DNA of 64,000 nucleotides from Elusimicrobiota bacterium. GTDB taxonomy: Bacteria; Elusimicrobiota; Elusimicrobia; FEN-1173. The translations under genes and the position numbers were made by a program. The stretch spans positions 52,818 to 116,817 of the forward strand of contig JADKCG010000013.1 of the NCBI GenBank assembly GCA_016714745.1, written 5' to 3'. Positions 33,803 through 42,585 of this stretch are shown here, one piece after another. Position 1 is the first letter of the stretch. Each line of letters starts with the position of its first letter. Under the pieces are notes generated by a model. The model saw nothing but the letters and a program-made list of their open reading frames with translations, was not told the DNA's origin and made no database searches.

Positions 33803-33807
33803 GACTT

Positions 33808-34497
33808 TTAGAGGGGGTTGGACAAAACAGAGAGCAAACAGGAAACCAGGGGTTTCGAAGGGTCCTTTAAGATCGTTTCTCGGTCCAAATGGAGTCCTGC
33901 TTCCTCAAACTTTTCCCGAAACCCAAGACGGTGGCGGTATTCTTTTTCCGACGTGAACCCATGGGCCAAAATCACACGGGCTTTCGGAGAGAGCCATGAC
34001 TTCACGCGAGGAAAAAGCGCGAGGAATTCGTCGCGGCTGGCTGGTTTATCCAAATAGTAGAGGACATCGCCAAAGACGACGAGATCGAAGGTTCCCGCCC
34101 CCGTCCTTTGCGGCAAAAAAGAAAAGAATTCGGATTCGATAAAAAGAACGGTTGCGGGGCATCGGGCCCGGGCCCGTTGAATGGCTGTGGGAGAAATGTC
34201 GACAGCGACCAGGTGTCGACACTGTCCCGCCAACGCATGTGTTAGGGACCCCTCAGCACACCCCACCTCCAGTCCCCAATCGAATAGCTCTTTCCCCGGC
34301 TGGGCGGATTGCAAAAGCGCCTCGAGCCGGTGTCGTTCATAGGGAGAAGATTCATAATGGAAGGGATCCGGCCGCCGTGAAAAAACACGCTCCATTTTTT
34401 TTCGTGTTTTTCTCCGATACCAGGCCATCTTAAGGATCTTCTCCCCGGTCTTAAAAAGAGAAGACCCTTTTTTCTCAATGGTATGTGTATCAGTCAT
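33808..34497 (-). CDS. Class I SAM-dependent methyltransferase (NodS-like)
   Basis: 229 residues from the MTDTHT start. SAM-binding LEVGCAEGSLTHALA, acidic loop LVAVDISP, then FDLVVFGDVLYYLD, and the C-terminal LGFREKFEEAGLHLDRE. Resembles the NodS/small-molecule methyltransferase class. The upstream part of the open frame (to 34587) is not favoured, as it lacks a ribosome-binding site. Substrate unknown. Confidence 0.8.
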   Translation of the reverse strand: MTDTHTIEKKGSSLFKTGEKILKMAWYRRKTRKKMERVFSRRPDPFHYESSPYERHRLEALLQSAQPGKELFDWGLEVGCAEGSLTHALAGQCRHLVAVDISPTAIQRARARCPATVLFIESEFFSFLPQRTGAGTFDLVVFGDVLYYLDKPASRDEFLALFPRVKSWLSPKARVILAHGFTSEKEYRHRLGFREKFEEAGLHLDRETILKDPSKPLVSCLLSVLSNPL

Positions 34498-34558
34498 GGT
34501 GTTTAGGGATTGTAGCACACCTCTTCGTTTTCGGTAATACTCGGAAATATTTTCGTTT

Positions 34559-34813
34559 TCAGTTTCCCTTCGTGACGGAATATCCAAGAGCGATCAGGAT
34601 CGGAGGCAGACGTTCCCGTTGGTCGCCTTGGAGTTCAATCTGGCCGTCTTTGACGGCCCCGCCGGTGCCGATCTTTTTTTTTAGGTCAGAGAGGAGGGTG
34701 GCTTTTCCCTCCGGGTGCATCTTGAGGTGAGTGATGAGAGTGACCGTTTTTCCTCCGCGGCCCGTTTTTTCGAAACGGATCACCAGCGGGGCGTGGGGGG
34801 AACCTGAGGGCAT
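34559..34813 (-). CDS. yciH: SUI1/YciH family translation factor
   Basis: 84 residues. SUI1 core: VIRFEKTGRGGKTVTLITHL, LLSDLKKKIGTGGAVKDGQIELQ (GTGG motif) and GDQRERLPPILIALGYSV, the pattern of YciH, the bacterial homologue of eIF1. Its bacterial role in start-site fidelity is not settled. Upstream of the methyltransferase gene on the same strand. Confidence 0.92.
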   Translation of the reverse strand: MPSGSPHAPLVIRFEKTGRGGKTVTLITHLKMHPEGKATLLSDLKKKIGTGGAVKDGQIELQGDQRERLPPILIALGYSVTKGN

Positions 34814-34886
34814 GTGCGGATTTTGCCAAAAAAGGGCCGGTTCGACAACGCCAAAGCGGCCCCGTATTTCCTAAAATAGCAGTCCT

Positions 34887-35306
34887 ATGAGTTCCTTTTC
34901 TTTGGCTTTGGTGGCGGCTTTTTTTTGGGGGATGTCGGCCCTGCTTGAAAAATGGGGATTGCGCAACGCGGATCCCATGGCCGGCGTTGTGGCCCGGACG
35001 TTGGGCATCCTTTTGGGCGTCGTGATTTTTATGGTCCTCGCTCCCGAATTGCCCCGTCGGTTTATTCAAATGGATGGGCGGTCAAAACTGGCGTTGATGG
35101 GCGGGGGGATGATGGCCAGCATTGTCGCCCAGGTTTTTTTTTACCGCGCCTTGAAAGACGGCGATGTGGGGCGGGTATCCGCTGTGGGGGGCGCTTGGCC
35201 GGTGTTCGCCTTTGTCTTGAGCGTTCTGATCTTTCATGAGCCGCTCACGCGCGGGAAAGTGTTCGGTGTGGTTTTGGTGACGATGGGGGTTTTTCTTCTT
35301 AAATAG
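34887..35306 (+). CDS. EamA-type small membrane transporter (single repeat)
   Basis: 139 residues, about five membrane helices, one EamA repeat (FSLALVAAFFWGMSALLEKWG, GGAWPVFAFVLSVLIFHEPL, GVVLVTMGVFLLK). It is half the size of the usual ten-helix drug/metabolite transporters, so it should act as a dimer. Substrate unknown. 21 bases upstream of yajQ. Confidence 0.85.
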   Translation: MSSFSLALVAAFFWGMSALLEKWGLRNADPMAGVVARTLGILLGVVIFMVLAPELPRRFIQMDGRSKLALMGGGMMASIVAQVFFYRALKDGDVGRVSAVGGAWPVFAFVLSVLIFHEPLTRGKVFGVVLVTMGVFLLK

Positions 35307-35327
35307 AATCGGCGAAGGGAGGGGACG

Positions 35328-35825
35328 ATGGCGCAAGAATTCTCTTTCGATGTTGTCAGCAAAGTAGACGTGCAAGCGATGGACAACGCTGTTAATTCGG
35401 CGCTTCGAGAAATCACGACCCGGTTCGATTTCAAGGGGAGCGTGAGTCGCTTGGAACTGGACAAGAAAGCCAATACGCTGACGCTCTTTTCCGACAACGA
35501 TGGAAAATTAAAGAGCGTGGTGGACATCCTTCAGAATCGGCTGGTGAAACAAAACATCCCTCTCAAGGGCTTGGACTATGGCCCCGTGTTGGCCGCCGAG
35601 GGCGGGACGGTTCGCCAGGTGGCGAAAATTGTTCAGGGAGTCGTTTCCGAGAAAGCCAAGGAGATGGTCCGCGCCATCAAAGACGCCAAACTGAAAGTGA
35701 ACGCCTCGATTCAAGGGGACCAACTGCGCGTCACCGGCAGATCCAAGGACGAGCTCCAAGAAGTTATGGCGCTTCTGCGCGGGAAAGATTTTGGCGTGGC
35801 CCTCCAGTTTGTGAATTTTCGCTAG
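35328..35825 (+). CDS. yajQ: YajQ family cyclic-di-GMP/nucleotide-binding protein
   Basis: 165 residues. Two ferredoxin-like subdomains: EFSFDVVSKVDVQAMDNAV, TTRFDFKGSVSRLELDK, then VVSEKAKEMVRAIKDAKLKV and the C-terminal VTGRSKDELQEVMALLR. YajQ proteins bind nucleotides, and a Xanthomonas member is a c-di-GMP receptor; with three c-di-GMP enzymes in the window a similar role here is possible but not shown. The stop overlaps the next GTG by one base. Confidence 0.95.
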   Translation: MAQEFSFDVVSKVDVQAMDNAVNSALREITTRFDFKGSVSRLELDKKANTLTLFSDNDGKLKSVVDILQNRLVKQNIPLKGLDYGPVLAAEGGTVRQVAKIVQGVVSEKAKEMVRAIKDAKLKVNASIQGDQLRVTGRSKDELQEVMALLRGKDFGVALQFVNFR

Positions 35826-38113
35826 TGCCGAAACGGGGAGTTTGGATTGCGGCCCTGGGGGCACTCGCGTTGACCGGCGGGGTCATCGCCCATTTCCTCA
35901 ACTCCTCATTTCTGAAGGACCGGCGGGGGTTTGTGCCGTCGATGGAAGACGCGGCCCCGGGACTTCGTCACGCCCGCCTTGATCCGGTGTGGGTGATGCG
36001 ATCCACGGTTCCGTGGGACAGTCGCTCGGCCTTTTTGGGGAAACATCTCGACTCTCCCGTTCAATGGAAGGCGGGTCAACCCGGGGGGGCGCATGTCACC
36101 TTGGGCGATCCGCCGGGGTGGACCTGCCTCTCCGCCCTGGTGGCCGACGCGGGAAGCGTTTATGAATGGACGGGCGTTCTTCCGTCCAGTGCCTCGTTTG
36201 AGTTTCGCACCGGGGTTCTCTCGCGCGAGGCGGGGTTTCTTTTCACCGTGGTCCTTGTGGATCCTTCCGGACAGTCCCACCTCCTTTTCTCAGAAACGCA
36301 ATATTCTTCTCCTCTGGTCTCCTCTCCCCGTGGGACCGTCCGCGGACGTGTGCTCTTTTGGACGGGGGAAGCTGGGCGTAACGAGAGCGGCAACACGTGG
36401 CGCCCCGCGCGGGTCGACCTCTCCGCTTGGTCGGGCCGTTCTGTCCGAATTCTTCTGCGGGTGGAGGCGCCACGGGACGCGTTGACCCAAAATCTTGGTT
36501 TGGCGTGTTGGGGGGCTCCTGAGATTTGGTTTCCGGCCGTCCCGCGACCGTCCGTGAAGCGGGGGGGGGCGCGCACGTCCATGGGAACCAACGTTGTCTT
36601 GGTCGTGTCGGAGACGACGCCGCCGGGGCCCGTTCTGGAGGGGGTCCCTTCTCCGTTGGGGGATTTCGTTCGAGGGGCCGTTTTTTTTCCCCGATTTTAT
36701 ACCTCGGACATACGATCTGGGCAAGCCCTGAAAGACCTCTTGATTGCCCCCCCGCTCCCCCTTCCAATCAAGACGCCACCCTCTTCCCCTTGGCCGCGCG
36801 TGTTAGCGGAGAACAAGTATCGCTCTCTGGCCGTGGGGGCTTTCTCTGAGGAAATGAGGGGGACCCTCGTCGAGGCCGGTTTTGATGAAATCCATCAACT
36901 CCCTCACGATGGGTACGACCCTCTTCTCACGGCCGATCGTGCCGCCGACTGGGCGCGGGATCGTGGACGCGGACCGTTGTTGGTCCTCGCCTTTTTTCGG
37001 GATCTTCCTCAGGGTCGATGGCCCCCCGCCCGCTATTGGTTGTTATCGCTTCGCCGATATCTATTGTCCCCTTCTCAGTGGGTTCATTGGCGTTGGGCGA
37101 CCGCCTCGGCCTACCTGGAAGAGTTTATGGGGCAATTAACGGAACGCTTGAACGGCGGGCCCGATGCCCCGTTGGTGGTCGCGGTTTCTCTGCGGGGGGA
37201 AGCCGTGGATCCTCTCCCCGTGGTCTGGCCCGGCACAGGCCGTCGGGGAAAAATCCATCTTCATGAAAGGGGATGGGGAATGCGCGAAAGCGAGATCAAA
37301 ATCCTGTTCGCTCTTCGGCAGGGGGACCGTTGGACGCCGACCCTTCGCCGAAGCCCTGGCCAGATCCTCGATGTGGGCCCCACCGTTCTTCAGGCGTTGA
37401 GCCTTCCCGTTTCTTCTGTCGGGGGCCGAGCGTGGGAAGAGGGGGGGGCGGCTCGCCTCGAGGATTCCACTGGGCGGTGGGTGGTTCATTCTCCGACAGC
37501 CAAAGCCTTGATCGTGGACGGGCGTTATAAATACATCCGTCAGGGTCCCCGCGAGACACGTTTGGTTCGAGGGTGGGGATTTCGTCCCACACCGGCGCGG
37601 ATCGATTTTCCGGCCGAAGAAATTTTTGACCTGTGGGAGGATCCGGGGGAGCGACGAAACCTGACCCGGTTTCGCCGTCCGCTGTTGGCGCGAATGAGGA
37701 CTGAGTTGAGCGAAGCTGATCCGGATCCCGTGACTGTTCGGCTTGGATTTTTGAATCCGACCGGAGGGCGCGTGGACGGAACGGTCACCTGTTCGGCCGG
37801 CACCCTCTCTGACGTGTGGGGAACAGTCCCGATCCTGAGGGGGGGGGCCTACGACTTTTCGTTTTCGACAACAGGGGCATCGGGAACGGTGACGTTTCAA
37901 ACCTGGCCTCCCCATTCTTCTTACAGCCTGCGTTTCTCCGTTGATCGGCGCCCTCTGCCCTCCGGGCAATTCCGGGTTTCCCGGTGGGGCCTGCCGTTGT
38001 TTGAATCGGTGCGCAACGAATGGCACGACAAAACGGAATTCGGATGGATGGACGGTTGGGCGCCGCCGGTGGCCTCCACCAGTCCCGTGGCGTCGTTGGG
38101 GCGCGTCCCATGA
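35825..38113 (+). CDS. Sulfatase-fold secreted protein with degenerate active site
   Basis: 762 residues. Membrane anchor at residues 8-25, an N-terminal beta-rich region (about 40-240), then an alkaline-phosphatase-superfamily-like domain: start NVVLVVSETTPPGP, DVGPTVLQALSLPVS, DGRYKYIRQG and EEIFDLWEDPGERRNL, which are C-terminal sulfatase hallmarks. The first metal-ligand Asp (normally NVVLISIDTLR-like) is missing, so it is likely inactive or altered. A beta-sandwich follows at the C-terminus. It overlaps the membrane sulfatase gene by four bases, so the two products probably work together. Confidence 0.6.
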   Translation: MPKRGVWIAALGALALTGGVIAHFLNSSFLKDRRGFVPSMEDAAPGLRHARLDPVWVMRSTVPWDSRSAFLGKHLDSPVQWKAGQPGGAHVTLGDPPGWTCLSALVADAGSVYEWTGVLPSSASFEFRTGVLSREAGFLFTVVLVDPSGQSHLLFSETQYSSPLVSSPRGTVRGRVLFWTGEAGRNESGNTWRPARVDLSAWSGRSVRILLRVEAPRDALTQNLGLACWGAPEIWFPAVPRPSVKRGGARTSMGTNVVLVVSETTPPGPVLEGVPSPLGDFVRGAVFFPRFYTSDIRSGQALKDLLIAPPLPLPIKTPPSSPWPRVLAENKYRSLAVGAFSEEMRGTLVEAGFDEIHQLPHDGYDPLLTADRAADWARDRGRGPLLVLAFFRDLPQGRWPPARYWLLSLRRYLLSPSQWVHWRWATASAYLEEFMGQLTERLNGGPDAPLVVAVSLRGEAVDPLPVVWPGTGRRGKIHLHERGWGMRESEIKILFALRQGDRWTPTLRRSPGQILDVGPTVLQALSLPVSSVGGRAWEEGGAARLEDSTGRWVVHSPTAKALIVDGRYKYIRQGPRETRLVRGWGFRPTPARIDFPAEEIFDLWEDPGERRNLTRFRRPLLARMRTELSEADPDPVTVRLGFLNPTGGRVDGTVTCSAGTLSDVWGTVPILRGGAYDFSFSTTGASGTVTFQTWPPHSSYSLRFSVDRRPLPSGQFRVSRWGLPLFESVRNEWHDKTEFGWMDGWAPPVASTSPVASLGRVP

Positions 38114-40309
38114 AGATCCGCCGGGAACTGGGCGAGGAGGTTGATCTTCTTCGGCGCTGGGTTCTGGTGAGCGGCCGCGATGCCCTTGTGACGACACGGG
38201 ATTCTTTTGTGTCCATCGAAGGGCGGGCGGGTATTACGGTGTTTGTGGCTTTGTGGATTTTGGGACGGATCGGGGCCGGCGAGTGGACCGTGTGGGGAAG
38301 GGAACTGGGGGGAGAACTCCTTCCCGTCGTTCGGACATGGTTTGCCGGGGGGATGGCGGCGTTTCAATCGGTCCTTTTAGGAGCGCATCTCTTGGCGGGG
38401 GTGCTTTGGGGCGTTATCGCCAAAAACGTTTGGGGATTACTGGGATATTTCTGGCCCAAAACCGCGGCCGAACGTTTTACTCCCTGGGTGGTGGGAGTCC
38501 TCTCGGGATTATTTATTTTAATTCTTCACAGCGCGCTCCTGTGTCGTGATCTGGCACGACATGCGGCGCTCTATCAGGAAACCTTTTTGGACCAGGGCGG
38601 GTTGGCTTCCTGGCTACAGACGCTTTCGTTGAAAACGTTGGCCGGCCCAGGGGGGACGGCTGTAGGAATTTGTGTGGGGATCTTTGTCCTGGCGGCGACC
38701 GCCCGAGTGATCCAACGGTTGGTCTGTTGGTTCATGGGATTTTCTCGACCCACCCGAGTGGCGATTGGCGTGCTCGGGGGGGCTGTCGCGCTTTTCGCCT
38801 GCGGGATACGGTTCGTGATTTGGACACACGCCACTCGCAACGAAGGGCCCAACCTCCTCTTGATCTCTGTCGATGGCCTTCGGGCCGAGACGTTGGAAAA
38901 TTTTGAAAAAGAGGCGTCCCCGCCTTTCGCTCGATGGTTCCGCCGAGCCAAGGTCGTGGGTCGGACGGTTCCGCCCTCCGTGGATTTGACCCCCACGCTC
39001 ATGACGGGAATTTTCGGGCGGTCGCCGTTGACCCATGGGGTTCGGCATGATTTTCCGTCGGCGGACGACGCGTGGGCAGGTCCCCCCACGTTGCCGGCGC
39101 TGTTGCGGGGGAAGGGGTGGACCACCGCGTTATGGGCCGATGGCCCCGAGGGGGTTTTGGATCGTCTGGGCCGAGAATTCGATTTCGTTCACGTGGCTTC
39201 GAGCGATGGGCGGGAACGTTTGGCTCGTCGACAGCTCGAACGATCCCCCCACTTGCTTCCTTATCTGTCCGGGCGGGCGGGGCGAGCGGTCCGCCTTCTG
39301 CGGGGATCCCCTTTCTTGGCCGACCCCGCCCTCCTGGCCCGAGAGGCCGCGCATGTTGTGGCCGACCTTCACAGAAAGTCCAAATTTTTCCTCTGGGTTC
39401 ACTTTTCTTCCCCGGGGCCCCTGGCGGTGGCGGTTTCCCCCAACGCGTCTGCGCATCGACGGCCTGGAGACTCGCCCTTTTTTCGCCGTCCCGGGGACGG
39501 TCGGACAGAAAGGGCCATGACGGAGGCCGAGGAATCCCGTTTTCGTGGGTTGTATGATGACAACGCCGTTGCCCTTCGGGACGCTTTAGACGTTCTCTTT
39601 CAGGCGCTGGCGGACCGAGGGTTGGAAGAAAATACCGCGGTGGTCCTTTGGTCTCCGCGCGCGACGCTTTTTTCCCGTGACGAAGAGTCGGACGCCCGCG
39701 CCTTGAAAGGGCCGGCTTTTTTCGGGCTCCCTTTTCTCGCGGTCCCCGGATCTCACGCAGGGTCGACGTTTTTCAGGTCTGGGCCGGGCCGTGGACGTGG
39801 CTCCCACGGCGGTTCGGCTTTTGGGTGTTCCGGTTCCTTTCGGTTGGGAGGGGGGCTCGTTAACGGAGGGGCTTCCCGCAGGCGAATCCGGGATAATTTC
39901 TTTTGAATCGGCGACGCCCTTTTGGGAATCGGACCGACCCCGCCGGACGCCTCCCTTGGTCCGCCTCTTGGTAGAGGACCGAGATTCTCCATGGCATTTT
40001 CGGTTGGACCCGGCCTGGGAGGACCCTGTTCTTCTCTTCCGGGACCGCGCGATGCAAATAGGCGATGAACGGTTGGTCTATCATCCGGGCGAAACCGGAG
40101 TTTCATTCGAATACTTTAACTTGACCGAAGATCCGCGGGCGCAAAAAAATCAGGCGACCACACGGGCCGGAAAGGCGCGCGTGAAAGACCTGCGCGAAAT
40201 ATTCTACCGTCACTTGTCGCGCGAATCCGGGTGGCGCCCGCAAAACGATTATTGGATCCCCGAAGCGTTCCTGCGGGAAGAAGCGAAGGCGGATCTAAAT
40301 GGGGATTGA
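38110..40309 (+). CDS. Membrane-bound sulfatase-family protein, one frameshift
   Basis: Residues 30-240 contain about five membrane helices, followed by an extracytoplasmic alkaline-phosphatase/sulfatase domain: NLLLISVDGLRAETL keeps the first metal Asp, and VDLTPTLMTGIFGRSPLTHGV occupies the nucleophile region with Thr rather than Cys-x-Pro-x-Arg. The C-terminal part VDVAPTAVRLLGVPVP and SFEYFNLTEDPRA is in another frame; the shift is at about 39750. About 732 residues joined. Resembles LtaS/Opg-like phospho- or sulfo-group transferases; substrate unknown. Confidence 0.72.
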
Positions 40310-41310
40310 AAAAACGCGGGTCAAAACCGGAACAGCCTATGTGGGAAATCGATTTTTGGACCATGCCCGGCGAGATTTATCACGTATGGCGGAGGTCTGC
40401 GATTATGTGGTGCACTCAATCAGCGAAACCGACTTTTATTTTCATAAGTCGGCTCTCCGTTCAATCGGAGAGGCCACTGTAAGGACGGGAATGGACCTGT
40501 GGGCGGACCCCTGGGGAGTGGGAGGTGTTTTCGGCGGTGAAAGCTTCTCGCGTTTTCTGCTGGATCATCCGGAAGGTTGGCAAGTATTGTCCAATGGACG
40601 GCGTGTCCCCGCGGCTTGCCTAAACCGCCCGGTCTTCCGAGAGTTTATGCAGGAATGGCTTTTGACCGCGAAGGAGGTGGGGGCCCAGGTGATTTTCTGG
40701 GACGAACCCCATGTCTTTTTTCATTGGGATCTGGAATGGGAGGAGTCTACAGTTGTGTCTGTGATGTCTGCAAAAGCTTTTTCGGACAAAGTATGGAACG
40801 GCCCCTCCCCCCCATTTGGATGATCTTTCGAAGGAGTTCCGCCGGGACACCTTGGCTGATTTTCTCTCGACCTTGATGGCCCGCGCGCGGGAGTTGAAGA
40901 TGAGGAACGCCCTGTGTCTCTATGCGTTCGAGGGCTACGCCGAATACGACCGGATTTGGGAACGGTTGGGATCGCTCAACGATGTGGATGTGTTCGGCAC
41001 CGACCCCTACTGGCGGTGGCGACCCGCGCGCCAAGACCCCGAAAAACACGTTCGGCATTTCACCGAACGGACTGCCGCCCTCGCGCGGCCCTTAAAGAAA
41101 GACGTGCAGATCTGGATCCAAGCCATGCGCCTCCCCAAAGGCGCTGAATCAGAGATAGGCACAGCGTGTCGGGCGGCCGTGGGGGCCGGCGCGACCCACC
41201 TCGCGGCCTGGAGTTACGATGGGGGAGCTCTACTCGATCCTGTCCTATCAGAAGACCCCTCCCGCGTCTGGGCTGAAGTAGCGGCCGCCTTCGCCTCTCT
41301 GCGAAGCTAA
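40299..41310 (+). CDS. TIM-barrel-like protein with CxCxxC motif, two frameshifts
   Basis: About 337 residues when joined. Frame one reads GTAYVGNRFLDHARRDL, AQVIFWDEPHVFFHWDLEW; frame two GVYSCVCDVCKSFFGQSME; frame three LDDLSKEFRRDTL, DVFGTDPYWRW, THLAAWSYDGGALL. The shifts fall near 40742 and in the C-run at 40807-40813. The WDEPH and CxCxxC segments recall glycosidase-type barrels, but I cannot name a family. It starts inside the end of the sulfatase gene, so it belongs to the same operon and may act on the same polymer. Confidence 0.65.
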
Positions 41311-41333
41311 AAAAGCTTGGGGGATGTTGTCAA

Positions 41334-41355
41334 TTAACCGGGGAATCCCGGCTAA
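41334..41355. repeat. Short palindrome TTAACCGGGGAATCCCGGCTAA
   Basis: Imperfect palindrome between convergent genes; same motif family as at 22299-22320. It may serve as a bidirectional hairpin. Confidence 0.5.
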
Positions 41356-41377
41356 TCAGGGGACTGAGAGGCCAACC

Positions 41378-42584
41378 TTATTGCGGTTGAATAAGTGGCC
41401 GGGGGCCGGTTTCTCGGATGCGGATTCCTCGCCTTTGGACAGCGACCAGGTAGGTCATGGGGGAGAACGTTCGCTCGATGGGCGCAATTCCTTGGGCGCG
41501 TACGGCTCCTGAAACAAGCATTTCGAGGGCGATGGCGGCGGGAAACCCTGTCAGTCGTTGCATGGCGGAAAAGCCTGTGCGGGGGTCCTCGTATTCCAGT
41601 AGATCATAGATGATTTCCATTCGTTGGCCCACCTGTTCGCCCCGCACAATGACGCGCAAAACCACCATGTCCCGCACTTCCGGGTAAGCCAGCTTGTTTT
41701 GGGCCAACGTCAGGAAAAGTCGTTGGGGGACAACCGAATGTCCGTCCACAGAAACGGGTTTATCATCCAATAGGCCGAGTTGTTTTAAAGTCAAGATTTT
41801 GTCGAAATGGCCGAGGTATCGGAGCGTCTTGTAGCTGTAACTTCTTACGCGTCCTTCATACGTCCAAGGGGCCGTTGAGGTGGCGCCTCCCGTCACAAAG
41901 GCTTCCAGGGTTCCGAGCGGAGCGTCAAAGGAGATCTCTTCCTTTTCGGAAAAGCCTTGGATTTGAGTGACCTGTCCATTTTTTAAGATGTAGGTCGAGC
42001 CGAAATAGTTTCGGAGAACGCCTTCCAAATTTAAGATGTTTTTGTATCCCAATGGCGGGACCGGATGTTCCGGAAGACCGCCGCAGAACATTTTCACTTC
42101 AGTCACTTTTTCAAGCCGGAGGATGCCGTGGGCGGCCAGGCTGTTGCAAAGTCCGGGAGCGAGCCCGCAGTCCGGGGTCAAGGCCACCCCCATTTTCTGC
42201 GCGGGCCGGTCCAGCCGGAGTATTTCTTGAGTGGTATCGAAATGGCCCCCCAGGTCCACATAGTGCGCACGCGCCGCAATGGCGGCCCGGGCCGCTCCCA
42301 CATTGAGATCATGCGGGAGCGCGTTCAAGACACCGTCGTGTCCGTGGATTCGTTTAAAGAGGTCTGATTCCCGTCGACCGTCAACCGTGATCACGCTTAT
42401 TCTCGGCGGACGGGCGCCGCGGTCCGCGAGGAGTTTTTTGATCCGTTGAGCGGCAGAGCGCGCGACGGGGAGAGACGCCGTCGGCCAGAGTCAGTCGAGC
42501 GGAGTTGCCGTTTAAGGCCAGATCAAAAGCGGCCGCCACCCCTTGGGACCCCGCGCCCAGGACAATGTAGGATTTTCCGCTCAT
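41378..42584 (-). CDS. Saccharopine dehydrogenase-like oxidoreductase, one frameshift
   Basis: About 402 residues when joined. The N-terminus SYIVLGAGSQGVAAAFDLAL is the Rossmann motif; the other frame supplies KLLADRGARPPRISVITVDG, VLNALPHDLNVGAARAAI, HYVDLGGHFDTT, LTPDCGLAPGLCNSLAAHG and EAFVTGGATSTAPWTYEGRV. The shift is at about 42472. It fits saccharopine dehydrogenase / lysine 6-dehydrogenase relatives; the substrate is uncertain. One base separates it from the GGDEF-EAL gene upstream on the same strand. Confidence 0.85.
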
Positions 42585-42585
42585 A

